DNA of 64,000 nt from an uncultured Methanomicrobiales archaeon (GTDB lineage: Archaea > Halobacteriota > Methanomicrobia > Methanomicrobiales > Methanospirillaceae): assembly GCA_949320185.1 (NCBI GenBank), contig CASGHK010000045.1, forward strand, positions 1 to 64,000, in the 5' to 3' direction. The translations under genes and the position numbers were made by a program. Position 1 is the stretch's first letter. Every line of letters begins with the position of its first letter. This document shows, one piece after another, positions 10,801 through 19,660 of this stretch. Below the pieces are notes generated by a model. It was given only the letters and a program-made list of their open reading frames with translations, was not told where the DNA came from and did not search any database.

Positions 10801-10813
10801 CCCTTCCGACCTC

Positions 10814-11152
10814 TCACTCGTCCTCGAACTGTCGCACGACCTCCGGCAGGCAGGTGACGACCCCGCGCACCCCGGAGACCGTCAGGGTCATGAGAATCGC
10901 ATCCACGACCTCTGCTTTCGTCGCCCCGGCAGCCTTTGCCATCGGCACATGTGCCTTCACCGCAGCGGCATCGCCCATCGAGGCTTTCATCGCGATGTAG
11001 ATGAGCTGCTTCGTCTTCTGGTCGATCGCCGGCGAGGCGACGAGCGACTGGATAAGGCCGTTGAAGGCCGCCGCCACCTGCGGGGCCTCGTTCTGGAAAA
11101 CAGCCATCGGGCTCTCGGGTACGGTTGTCATAAAGGAAGGTAGTACGGTCAC
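10814..11152 (-). CDS. Carboxymuconolactone decarboxylase family protein (AhpD-like)
   Basis: IDQKTKQLIYIAMKASMGDAAAVKAHVPMAKAAGATKAEVVDAILMT. Confidence 0.85.
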   Translation of the reverse strand: MTVLPSFMTTVPESPMAVFQNEAPQVAAAFNGLIQSLVASPAIDQKTKQLIYIAMKASMGDAAAVKAHVPMAKAAGATKAEVVDAILMTLTVSGVRGVVTCLPEVVRQFEDE

Positions 11153-11243
11153 CCGCTTGAAGTACGCGGGGCGTTTGCGAGGAAGATTGGACGGCGAGCC
11201 TATCGCGCAGGATTGAGATGGAAGAGATCTGGAAAGTGACCTG

Positions 11244-11513
11244 TCAGGTGGTCCTGTTATCCCCTCCTCCCGTGCCCGGGAGGCTGTGGAGGCTCTGCCG
11301 GGCGTCCATGACCGAGAACCGTTGGACGAGCAGGTTCTTCTCCTTCAGACGCCCGAGGGCATAGCGAACGGTCCGTGAAGGAAGGGCCGTCCTCTCGATC
11401 AGATCTTTCTGCGTCAGCTGCCCGTCGCTCTCAAGCACCCTGTAGATCAGTTTGGCCGACGGCGGAAGAGCAGGATCTGCTGTGCTCCAGTACCAACAAA
11501 AACGATCACTCAT
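11244..11513 (-). CDS. Winged-helix transcriptional regulator (ArsR/MarR-like)
   Basis: SAKLIYRVLESDGQLTQKDLIERTALPSRTVRYALGRLKEKNLLVQRFS. Confidence 0.8.
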   Translation of the reverse strand: MSDRFCWYWSTADPALPPSAKLIYRVLESDGQLTQKDLIERTALPSRTVRYALGRLKEKNLLVQRFSVMDARQSLHSLPGTGGGDNRTT

Positions 11514-11714
11514 GGTCGTTCACTGGTCCGTACGGTTGTGGTTCACGATTGTTAATATTTTCTGCTCGGTGGGTATCGACCGTGCATTCCGGTATTCTGC
11601 GCCCCCTCAGTTTCAACCCCGGCGCGAACGGCGAGGGGCACGCTCCATCTCATGGCACGGACGCCCGGGGGCCGGGGCCCGCATGGACTCTGTGCTCAGC
11701 GTCGAACGATGTTC

Positions 11715-12014
11715 TCAGCCACAGCAGGTATCGTCATCGCCCCCGCAGCTGCATTCGGAGTCCATATCCTTCCCCCGAAGGGCTGCCCTGATCATAGCCC
11801 AGGCGCAGCCAACGCCGCTCTGCACGATGATCGCCTTCACCGGACAGTTGAGAGCGCAGGCACCGCACTCCATGCAGGCTGCCGGATGAGCGAGTTCCAC
11901 GCGGTCGGGACCGTGTTCAAAGACCGCGTGCGGGCAGACCTGTGTGCAGCGTCCGCAGTTGATGCACCGGTCTGGATCGTAGTGCAGGCTCGTCTCGGTA
12001 TAACTGTTCAGCAT
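11715..12014 (-). CDS. hgcB: HgcB, 2[4Fe-4S] ferredoxin of mercury methylation
   Basis: CINCGRCTQVCP and CMECGACALNCP, extra Cys in GVGCAW, C-terminal vicinal Cys pair (DTCCG); ATGA overlap with hgcA stop. Confidence 0.93.
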   Translation of the reverse strand: MLNSYTETSLHYDPDRCINCGRCTQVCPHAVFEHGPDRVELAHPAACMECGACALNCPVKAIIVQSGVGCAWAMIRAALRGKDMDSECSCGGDDDTCCG

Positions 12015-13075
12015 CAGAGCACCCCGAAAAGGCGGCTCACGCCCAGTGCAATCCCTCCCACCAATCCCGCACCGGCCATGACTGCCAGGAGCGGGACGTA
12101 CCTGAAGATCTCTCTCTTCACGCCGGTCCGGGACGTGAATGTCGTGCTGCCGGTGAAGTTCAGGGCAAGGTACGAGACCACGGCGGTCATGAAAAGAAAT
12201 ACCGTCAATGCCGAGAGCCCCCGCGCCCAGACGGGCAGCGCAGCGTTCGTTGCGAACGCATACACGAAGGGAAGTGCGACGATCCCGCCCAGGATGAATC
12301 CCTTTGTCGAGAAGTCCCGGGTCGGGATGAACGGCAGCAGGACGGGGAAGAGCACGGTCCCAGCAAGTATAGTCGCGACCGCAGCACCTGCCGCCATCGG
12401 CCCGGCGAGGAACCAGAGGGCAATCGCCACGAGGAACAGCGGGAGCGCGGCGACCAGCTCCACAGGCGCGAGGATCAAACGGTCGACGACCGGGAACTCG
12501 ACCTTCCGCATGGCCATAGTTGCCGTGTGGTCTTTCAAGTACCGTGGGAGGTCACGGGCGCGAACCGGGCCGAACTCCACGGCAAACCCGGACTGACGGG
12601 CGACCTCCTGCGCCGACACCCCCGGAGCCCCGAGCTGTGGCACGATGATGCGACGGTGACTCACGACACGAGCAAGATCAGCCGCGGTGATCCTCCGGAC
12701 GAGTTCGTCGGTCCCGAATGTTCCCTTTCCCGCCGCGCACCAGACATTGATCCCGTGGGTGTCCAGCACCAGGATCCAGGCGTCGATCCCGGCGAGCGCC
12801 GAGCGGAGGGCGTCGAAACTGAGGGTATAATTCGCCGAGGCAAAGACGTCCGATCCGGCCGTCGGGGTTCCGAGGCGGTACAGGCCGGGCTCGACCCGGT
12901 GGCCGCTCCGTTTCCAGCCCAGGCGGGCCAGGAGATGGTCCAGCCGGTCGGCAGGTGTCACGGTGCGCGGAGCCGTGCGGATCTCCCCTGTCGGACGGCT
13001 GGTCGCGCACCACCCATTCGAAGGCGCCCCGGGATCCGGACTGCACGAGCATCGCTTCTGCTGATCAGTCGCCAT
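12014..13075 (-). CDS. hgcA: HgcA, corrinoid membrane protein of mercury methylation
   Basis: Diagnostic cap-helix motif NVWCAAGK (GINVWCAAGKGTFGTDELV), N-terminal soluble domain, C-terminal multi-TM domain; paired with hgcB. Confidence 0.95.
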   Translation of the reverse strand: MATDQQKRCSCSPDPGAPSNGWCATSRPTGEIRTAPRTVTPADRLDHLLARLGWKRSGHRVEPGLYRLGTPTAGSDVFASANYTLSFDALRSALAGIDAWILVLDTHGINVWCAAGKGTFGTDELVRRITAADLARVVSHRRIIVPQLGAPGVSAQEVARQSGFAVEFGPVRARDLPRYLKDHTATMAMRKVEFPVVDRLILAPVELVAALPLFLVAIALWFLAGPMAAGAAVATILAGTVLFPVLLPFIPTRDFSTKGFILGGIVALPFVYAFATNAALPVWARGLSALTVFLFMTAVVSYLALNFTGSTTFTSRTGVKREIFRYVPLLAVMAGAGLVGGIALGVSRLFGVL

Positions 13076-13084
13076 GTTCTCGCC

Positions 13085-13384
13085 TCATGCAGTCTCATCC
13101 CCGCGCAGCTTCGGCCCGAGAATACTCTCGACGATGCCGTTCAGCTCATCTGCTTTGAGCAGCGCGAGGCAGCAGATACTGCCGTCTCTCTCCCATCCGA
13201 TGAGCGCGAGTTTGTCGCCCGGCGCGATTCCCGCCTTCTGGCGCACGTCCTTCGGGAGCAGTACCTGCCCTCGCTCGTCCACGCTTAAGATTGCCTCGAG
13301 CCGGCAGCCACTCTCCGGGCCGCACCCTTCCACGGTCCTTTCAGGCAGGGATGTATGATCTCCTGATTTCTGGTTGGGCGTCAT
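13085..13384 (-). CDS. AbrB/SpoVT-like DNA-binding protein adjacent to hgcAB (HgcC-like)
   Basis: AILSVDERGQVLLPKDVRQKAGIAPGDKLALIGWERDGSICCLALLKADEL; ATG at 13384, stop about 10 nt from the hgcA start. Confidence 0.85.
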   Translation of the reverse strand: MTPNQKSGDHTSLPERTVEGCGPESGCRLEAILSVDERGQVLLPKDVRQKAGIAPGDKLALIGWERDGSICCLALLKADELNGIVESILGPKLRGDETA

Positions 13385-13414
13385 GGATCTTCCTGGCTGT
13401 GATTGGGTCTCCAA

Positions 13415-13445
13415 GCATATAATATTTTCAGAAAAGTATGAAAAT
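13415..13445 (-). promoter_or_regulatory. Putative promoter and operator of the abrB-hgcA-hgcB operon
   Basis: AT-rich TATA-like AATATTATATGC (minus strand, 13415-13426) next to inverted repeat ATTTTCA-8nt-TGAAAAT (13424-13445). Confidence 0.5.
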
Positions 13446-13503
13446 TCACAAAATGCTGAACAATCGCACTGAGGCCTAGATGGTCTACGCCTCACTGGCA
13501 CCG

Positions 13504-14082
13504 TTACCGCATCCCGGGATCGCGCTCTCGCGTTGGATCAGATGGCCGCCCCGGCGCCCGACAGGAGTCCGGGTTGAGCCGTGCATAGATGACTTCGTCG
13601 AGGAGCTGGCCATGCTTGGTGATCGCCCGTCGGTGCACGGCCTCGCGAACGAAGCCGGTATGCTCCAGGACCTGCATGGACGCAGGATTGTTGGAGAAGA
13701 CGCCGGCCTCCAGGCGGACGAGGCCCATCTCAGAAAAGGCGATCGGAACGACGGCCCGCACGGCATCGGTCACGATCCCCCGTCCCCACCAGGGCTCACC
13801 GAGCCAGTACCCGATCTCGCCTGTCCGGGCGTAGACATCGTCGAGCGGGGAGACCCCAATCCCCCCGACGGCCTCGCCATCCACCTCGATCGCGAGCAGG
13901 AGCTGCCGGCTCTGTGTGGTGGCGAACGAGATGAACTCGATTGCGTTCTCCAGGGTGTAGGGGGACGGGAACCCGTCTCGCATGCAGGCGGCGACGCGGG
14001 GGTTGTCAGCGTACTGTGCCAGGACCGTCGCATCGGCGAGCCTCCAGTCGCGGAGCACGGCGGTCGGGGTGATGATCCGCAT
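13504..14082 (-). CDS. GNAT N-acetyltransferase (RimJ/RimL-like)
   Basis: GEIGYWLGEPWWGRGIVTDAVRAVV...LEAGVFSNNPASMQVLEHTGFVREA. Confidence 0.9.
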   Translation of the reverse strand: MRIITPTAVLRDWRLADATVLAQYADNPRVAACMRDGFPSPYTLENAIEFISFATTQSRQLLLAIEVDGEAVGGIGVSPLDDVYARTGEIGYWLGEPWWGRGIVTDAVRAVVPIAFSEMGLVRLEAGVFSNNPASMQVLEHTGFVREAVHRRAITKHGQLLDEVIYARLNPDSCRAPGRPSDPTRERDPGMR

Positions 14083-14162
14083 GGTGGATCCTGTTCGCCG
14101 TTGTGCCTCATCTTTCTCGCGGAGGACGGGGTGTTCATCAGCTCTCAGGTCGAGATCGATAC

Positions 14163-14732
14163 ATGCACGGCGATCGCTCCCAGCCGGCCCGGTTCCTCCC
14201 GGTCACCGCGGAAGACCTGGCCCGCCTCAATGAACTGGCAAACCTTCCCGGGATCGTCGAGCACTTCGAGTCAATACCCCCAATCCCGATAGCGTCGACC
14301 CAGGCCCTCTGGGGACACGTCCAGCAGGGGCTCGTCTCGCTCTGGACGGTCCGTACTGGCGACCGGGTTGTGGGTGGGGCCGGCTTCTATGTCCAGGCGC
14401 CCGGTACCCGGCTCTCCCACGCCGCGACCTTCTTTCTCTATCTCGACCCCGCGGTCTGGGGCCAGGGGATCGGGACCGCGACGCTCCGGTTCATCGAGGC
14501 GGAGGTTCTGGCCCGTGGGTTCCGACGGCTCGATTGCATGGTCGCCGCGACCAACCCCGGGGCGATCCGACTCTACGAGAAGGAGGGGTTCGAGGTCGAG
14601 GGGATCCGGCGCGAAGCCTTCTTCCTCGACGGTCGATACGAGGACCTGGTCATGATGGGGAAGATCATTGCCGGGCCGCCCGCCGCACCGGGCGCCGGTG
14701 GAGCGGGCCGCATGCTGGACCCGCAGACCTGA
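14163..14732 (+). CDS. GNAT N-acetyltransferase
   Basis: FLYLDPAVWGQGIGTATLRFIEAEVLARGFRRLDCMVAATNPGAIRLYEKEGFEVEG. Confidence 0.88.
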   Translation: MHGDRSQPARFLPVTAEDLARLNELANLPGIVEHFESIPPIPIASTQALWGHVQQGLVSLWTVRTGDRVVGGAGFYVQAPGTRLSHAATFFLYLDPAVWGQGIGTATLRFIEAEVLARGFRRLDCMVAATNPGAIRLYEKEGFEVEGIRREAFFLDGRYEDLVMMGKIIAGPPAAPGAGGAGRMLDPQT

Positions 14733-14760
14733 ATACCTCCCGCGCCAAACTCTTTTCTCG

Positions 14761-15288
14761 ATGCGTCCACTCCTGATCGCTGCCGGGGTCCTCCTCGTCG
14801 CCCTCGTTCTCGGCGCTGGCTGCTCGGCCCCGGAGCAGGTGATCTACCAGAAGCATGGCCTCTCGTTCACCCACCCGCCCGCGTGGAACCTCACCGAGGA
14901 CGAGGTGGACGCCGGGGGAAACGTCACCCTGACCTTCGATCTCGGTGGCGGGAGCCAGCTCTTCGTCTCGACGACACCGAACCTCTCGGCCCAGTTCCCG
15001 CCGACGGAACGCCTCGATGTCCTCAACCGTTGGTTCACCGAGAGCCGTGCCCACCTCCTCAACGTCGGGGCAGCGGTGATCGAGGAGAAGCAGGTGATGG
15101 TCGCCGACAACCCCGCCCACCGGATGCTCTACGCGCTCCGGTACGACGACATCGCCTACCGTAACGTCCTGGTGGTCACCGCCCGCGGGGACACCGGGTA
15201 TACGTTCCATCTCTGGGCGCTCCCCCGAGCGCACGAGCAGCTGGTCTCCGAACTCGATGCCGTCCTGGGTTCGTTCCAGACGGGCTGA
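14761..15288 (+). CDS. Putative lipoprotein (PsbP/DUF1795-like stress protein)
   Basis: MRPLLIAAGVLLVALVLGAGCSAPEQ lipobox; compact 175-aa extracellular domain. Confidence 0.7.
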   Translation: MRPLLIAAGVLLVALVLGAGCSAPEQVIYQKHGLSFTHPPAWNLTEDEVDAGGNVTLTFDLGGGSQLFVSTTPNLSAQFPPTERLDVLNRWFTESRAHLLNVGAAVIEEKQVMVADNPAHRMLYALRYDDIAYRNVLVVTARGDTGYTFHLWALPRAHEQLVSELDAVLGSFQTG

Positions 15289-15327
15289 GCGGCTGCCCGG
15301 GGGCTACTCCCCCATCGACCGCCCCAT

Positions 15328-15361
15328 TAAAAAAGGAATGACCGGCCCCCGGTGGGGCCGG
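15328..15361 (-). terminator. Hairpin plus T-run terminator for the HEAT-repeat gene
   Basis: CCGGCCCC-CGGT-GGGGCCGG perfect hairpin followed on minus strand by CTTTTTTAA. Confidence 0.55.
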
Positions 15362-15371
15362 GGGCAATGGC

Positions 15372-15833
15372 TCAGGACCCCTCGATCAGCTCTTCGACGA
15401 TCCCGCGTCCCGCCGGATCGGCTGCGAAGGCATCCTCGACAACGGCCCGCTCCCGGTCGCCGCCGATCTTCGAAAGGGCTGCGGCCGCCATCCAGCGGCA
15501 GCACTCGTTGTTTCCGTTCAGGTTCTCAACGAGCGGCTCCACGGCGCGGGGGTCCCCGATCTGCTCCAGGGCCCAGATTGCCGGGACCCGCACGAGGAAG
15601 TCGTTATCACGGGCCGCGGCAACGAGTGTCTCCACCGCGGGCTTGCCGATCCGCTCGAGGGCGACCGCGGCGCGCCAGCGGGTCTCTCGGTCGCCCGACT
15701 TCAGGATCGGGGCGACCGCCTTGACACCATTCTCCCCCGTCCGGCCGATCGCCTCGGCCGCATCGAGCATCTCATAGGTGGTTCCCTGGACGAGCCTCGA
15801 AACGAGCTCGGCAACGGACTCTTTCTCTGACAT
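15372..15833 (-). CDS. HEAT-repeat (PBS lyase-like) protein
   Basis: Repeats: AAEAIGRTGENGVKAVAPILKSGDRETRWRAAVALERIGKPAVETLVAAARDND... Confidence 0.88.
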   Translation of the reverse strand: MSEKESVAELVSRLVQGTTYEMLDAAEAIGRTGENGVKAVAPILKSGDRETRWRAAVALERIGKPAVETLVAAARDNDFLVRVPAIWALEQIGDPRAVEPLVENLNGNNECCRWMAAAALSKIGGDRERAVVEDAFAADPAGRGIVEELIEGS

Positions 15834-15987
15834 CTCTCTCCTCCCCGTCGATCTCCTGTCGACAGACAACCATTCAAATCGAAGTATAATAGTAATTTGC
15901 ACCCCAACGACGCCCCTCGATATTGCCCGGCAACGATGGCGGGCAACAGCCGCACTTTCTTATGGTCCGGGCATCCACCCACGATGC

Positions 15988-16713
15988 ATGGATGATGCCA
16001 GCGCCTGGGACCTCCAGTCCGACCTCGCGATCATGAACCCGACCACCCCCGAGCGTGTGCTGTCCGCGGCACGTCTCGCCCGTATCGGGCCCGACGACCT
16101 GGTCCTCGACCTCGGGTGCGGGAGCGGGGGCGCTCTCGCCCTCCTCGCCGGGACCTTTGGATGCCGGGGGATTGGGGTGGAGCAACGGGCCGCTGCAGTC
16201 GAGGCGGCCCGGGCGCGGCTCGATGCCGCCGGGTGTGCCGACCGTGTCGAGGTCCGGTGCAGTGACGCCGCCGCTCCCATCGCGCTCCCCGCTGGCATCA
16301 CGGTCTGCCTCTGCCTCGGCTCCGCCTCTCTCTTCGGCGGAACCGCGGAGGCGATCGGCGCCCTCCGTCGGCTGCTCCCGCCCGGTGGCCGAACAATCCT
16401 CGGCGAGCGGTACTGGCGGACCGAGCGGGTCCCTCCCGAGTTCTCGCGAGACTTTTCCGACTGCCTCACCGAGTACGAGCTGCTCACGCTCGCTCGTGAG
16501 GAGGGGTTCGCCCTTGCGGGGATCGTCCGCTCGACCGAGGCCGACTTCGACGCATACGAGGCGGCGATCTGGGCCGCCTGCCGCGAGCGCCTTCGCACCA
16601 ACCCCGACGACGAGGAACTGCGGGCCTATCTCGACCGCGTCCAGGAGGAGTACCTCGGATACGGGCGTGAACTGGTCGGGTGGGCGATGTACGTGCTGGA
16701 CGAGCCCTGGTGA
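15988..16713 (+). CDS. SAM-dependent methyltransferase
   Basis: LVLDLGCGSGGALALLAGTFGCRGIGVEQRAAAVEAAR. Confidence 0.85.
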   Translation: MDDASAWDLQSDLAIMNPTTPERVLSAARLARIGPDDLVLDLGCGSGGALALLAGTFGCRGIGVEQRAAAVEAARARLDAAGCADRVEVRCSDAAAPIALPAGITVCLCLGSASLFGGTAEAIGALRRLLPPGGRTILGERYWRTERVPPEFSRDFSDCLTEYELLTLAREEGFALAGIVRSTEADFDAYEAAIWAACRERLRTNPDDEELRAYLDRVQEEYLGYGRELVGWAMYVLDEPW

Positions 16714-16729
16714 GTTACCGGCCAGGTGG

Positions 16730-17806
16730 TCAGCCCTCGAGGAAGGCCCGCTCCACCGTCCGGGCGTAGCGGGTTGCCACCCAGGCGAACAGGACGGTCA
16801 CTCCAGTCACAAGGATCAGCACGGTCCAGTGGTTGGGGCCGGCCGACCCCACCGAGAGCCGGGCGATCAGGTTGAGCGGGTTTGCCGGGACGGCGAGCGC
16901 GAGCAGCATCACGACGACGAGCCCGGTCGAGAAGACGAACTGTGCGCTCGTCCGCTCGCGGTAGTGGAGCGAGACGAGCGCGCCGAGCAGGACGAGGACG
17001 GCGGACGCGGCGGTCGCATGGAGAACGATCTCGACCGGCGCGGCGACCCGTATACCGTTCAGGCCGAGGAGGACGAGCCACGCGCCGGCCTGGAGGGGGA
17101 CCAGGACCAGGCAGGCGGCGATCTTGCCCCAGAGCGCCTCGGGGAAGGTGACGGGGGTGGCGAGCAGGGTCTCAAGTGTCCGCTGCTGGTACTCTTCGGT
17201 GATGAGGTCGATGATCAGGGCTGCCGCGATGATCGCCGGCATCAGCACGAGGAGGGGGACGAGGAGCCCGTAGACGAACTCGTAGAACTCCGCTCCCCGC
17301 GGGGTGGGCACCCGGAGCGGCAGGGGTCGCTCCTCGATCCGGTCGGTGCGCAGCCCGCGAAGATCGGCCTCGTACGCCTCGAAGACCCCTTTCAACCGAA
17401 CGTTCAGGACCGACGCGGTGATGTCGTTCTGGAGGGTGTAGAGCGTCAGCTTCACCGGTTCCGTCCCGCTTGGGCTGGTGTCCGGGACGTACACGACCGC
17501 GGAGAGCTTGCGCTCGCGGAGTGCCTGGACGGCGACCGAGAGGTCCATCCGGTGGACACGCAGGCCCGGAGCCGCCTCGAGCCGGTCGTAGAGGGGCGAC
17601 TCGTTACCGGCATATCCGACCGCGTACTCTGCCGAGACCGATCGCGAGAGCGTGGACGGGTCGTAGAGCGAGGCGAGGCCCACCATCAGGAACGACGAGA
17701 AGACCGCGATGAAGACCTGGAGCAGGACTGCGAGCAGGATCGTCCGCTCCTGCGAGAGCCCTCGGAGCTCCTTCTTCGCGATCAGGCCGACGTGGCGCAG
17801 GTTCAT
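16730..17806 (-). CDS. ABC-2 type transporter permease
   Basis: N-terminal KKELRGLSQERTILLAVLLQVF, TM helices, EEYQQRTLETLLATPVTFPEALWGK. Confidence 0.85.
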   Translation of the reverse strand: MNLRHVGLIAKKELRGLSQERTILLAVLLQVFIAVFSSFLMVGLASLYDPSTLSRSVSAEYAVGYAGNESPLYDRLEAAPGLRVHRMDLSVAVQALRERKLSAVVYVPDTSPSGTEPVKLTLYTLQNDITASVLNVRLKGVFEAYEADLRGLRTDRIEERPLPLRVPTPRGAEFYEFVYGLLVPLLVLMPAIIAAALIIDLITEEYQQRTLETLLATPVTFPEALWGKIAACLVLVPLQAGAWLVLLGLNGIRVAAPVEIVLHATAASAVLVLLGALVSLHYRERTSAQFVFSTGLVVVMLLALAVPANPLNLIARLSVGSAGPNHWTVLILVTGVTVLFAWVATRYARTVERAFLEG

Positions 17807-19596
17807 CCGATCACCCCCTGGAGGACGGCGAGGTTGTAGAGGACGTGGACCGTCGTCGCGAGGACGAGCCCGGGGACGTACCCCCGCCGCCCGCCGGCGA
17901 GCACGGCCGCGCCAACGATCAGGACGCCGCCGAGGTGAAGGAGGAAGGGCATCCAGAGCGCCTGGAGCGAGGTGAAGAGGACGGTGCCGAAGACCGACTC
18001 GGTGATCTGGGCGAGCGTGGCAAAGAGCAGGAGCTTCTCACCGGCGAGGAACCCAAGGGCGACCGCCACTCCCGCCGGGACGAGGACCCGCCAGGAGCGG
18101 AACCGTTCGGACCGGGCGAAGAGGGCGTAAAGACCAAGCGACTTGGCCAGCTCCTCGACGAACGCTGCCGAGACGAGGAGGAGCAGGATCGACCAGGGCA
18201 TCGGGAGGTTGAAGAAGAGCGTGAGGGCCATCATCTGGGCCATGAAGACGAACGGGATGAGGAGGGCCGAGAGGAGGAAGAGCGAGGCGTACGGGTGCTG
18301 GTCGGAGAGGGCCGAGCTGATGAACTCGCGGATCCGCGTGAGCGGCCGGGACTGCGAGAAGAGCCGCTCCTCGGTGAAGTTCCGTGCCCCGGCGTAAAAG
18401 AGGACGCCGGCGACAAGGTAGAAGAGGACGGTGGAGTAGAGGTAGTCGGAGAGGGTGATCGGCGTCCCCTGGAGGGCGTAGACGACGAGGGTCATCGGCG
18501 AGACGAGCGCGATCACGTGGACGTTCGCAAAGACGGAGGGGAAGAAGAGGTAACAGGTTGCGACCGTCGAGAAGAATATCGAGACGAACGAGAGCTCCTT
18601 GAACGACCGGGCGGTCATCCCGATCAGGAGGGCGGCGGCGAGGAAGAAGAGGATCACGGGAACGAGCACGGCGAGGATGACGAGCGGCGCCCCGAGGACG
18701 ACGAGAAGGACGGTCGAGACGAAAAGCATGCCCACCAGGTACGGGAGCCCCTTACCCAGCAGGACCAGCGCAGGGTGCACCGGCGATGCCAGCAGCGCCT
18801 CGCCCCGCCGATCGATCCGCTCGTTCATGATCGACATCATGAAGAACTGACTCGTGAAGTAGAGCGGGAAGATGAAGACGAAGATCAGCACGATCGAGTC
18901 GAAGGGGAGCGGGGGCGAGAGCTGGGCGGGCGTCCGGAACTCCCCCATTGTCCCACCCTGGAGCACGTCCGTATACCGGTTGAGCCGGTCGTCGCTCGTG
19001 GCGTCCTGGACGAGCTCGCGCCTGAGTTCTTCGGCGGTGACCCCGATCCCCGCCGGCGGCTCGCTCACCGGCTCCACCGTGCCCTCGGGGGTGGGCGAGG
19101 AGGTGTCGGGCCGCAGGCCCACCTGCTGGCCGCTCGCGGTGGCGGAGAAGTCCACCTCGCTCTTCACCTCCTCGGTGTCGATCCAGAGCGGGTACGCGGC
19201 GAAGAGGTCGGGTTCGGCCGAGTAGACCGACGCGACGTAGCCGTCGTAGACCTGGCGGAGGGCCTTCTGGGCCGCCTGGCCCCGGGGCGTGGACGCAGCG
19301 CGCGCCTGGCCGCCGACCACCACCAGGTCGAGCGTGCCCCGTTCACGCGCAAGGAGCGATGCGTCGGCCTGGTAGACGACGAACCGCGGATCGTTCGCCA
19401 GGACGGACGCGAAGGCGGGGTCGTCCACGCCGACGGTGTACAGGCCGTCCGAGAGGTGCATCCCGCTCTGGGCGGCAAACCCGGTCACAAGGAGGAGCAG
19501 GACAAAGAGGCCGACGGCGACCGGGACGAGGTCCCGTCGCATCTGGCTCGCCGATCGGAGGAGTTCGAACTTCGCGATCGTGAGGACGGGATGCAC
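17803..19596 (-). CDS. ABC-2 permease fused to C-terminal PrsW-like intramembrane protease domain
   Basis: N-terminal AKFELLRSASQMRRDLVPVAVGL, MNERIDRRGEALLASPVHPALVLLGK; C-terminal AAFVEELAKSLGLYALF (EExxK) and VHVLYNLAV. Confidence 0.8.
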   Translation of the reverse strand: MHPVLTIAKFELLRSASQMRRDLVPVAVGLFVLLLLVTGFAAQSGMHLSDGLYTVGVDDPAFASVLANDPRFVVYQADASLLARERGTLDLVVVGGQARAASTPRGQAAQKALRQVYDGYVASVYSAEPDLFAAYPLWIDTEEVKSEVDFSATASGQQVGLRPDTSSPTPEGTVEPVSEPPAGIGVTAEELRRELVQDATSDDRLNRYTDVLQGGTMGEFRTPAQLSPPLPFDSIVLIFVFIFPLYFTSQFFMMSIMNERIDRRGEALLASPVHPALVLLGKGLPYLVGMLFVSTVLLVVLGAPLVILAVLVPVILFFLAAALLIGMTARSFKELSFVSIFFSTVATCYLFFPSVFANVHVIALVSPMTLVVYALQGTPITLSDYLYSTVLFYLVAGVLFYAGARNFTEERLFSQSRPLTRIREFISSALSDQHPYASLFLLSALLIPFVFMAQMMALTLFFNLPMPWSILLLLVSAAFVEELAKSLGLYALFARSERFRSWRVLVPAGVAVALGFLAGEKLLLFATLAQITESVFGTVLFTSLQALWMPFLLHLGGVLIVGAAVLAGGRRGYVPGLVLATTVHVLYNLAVLQGVIG

Positions 19597-19660
19597 GGCC
19601 GATCAGGATTCTTTGGTCGTTCCCGAAGTAATAACATCTGTTCGTACCAAGGAAGATCTG

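Noticed and set aside
14665-15234. 189-aa minus-strand ORF opposite the lipoprotein gene
   Set aside because: The plus-strand product has a convincing lipobox signal peptide; the antisense ORF is low-complexity.
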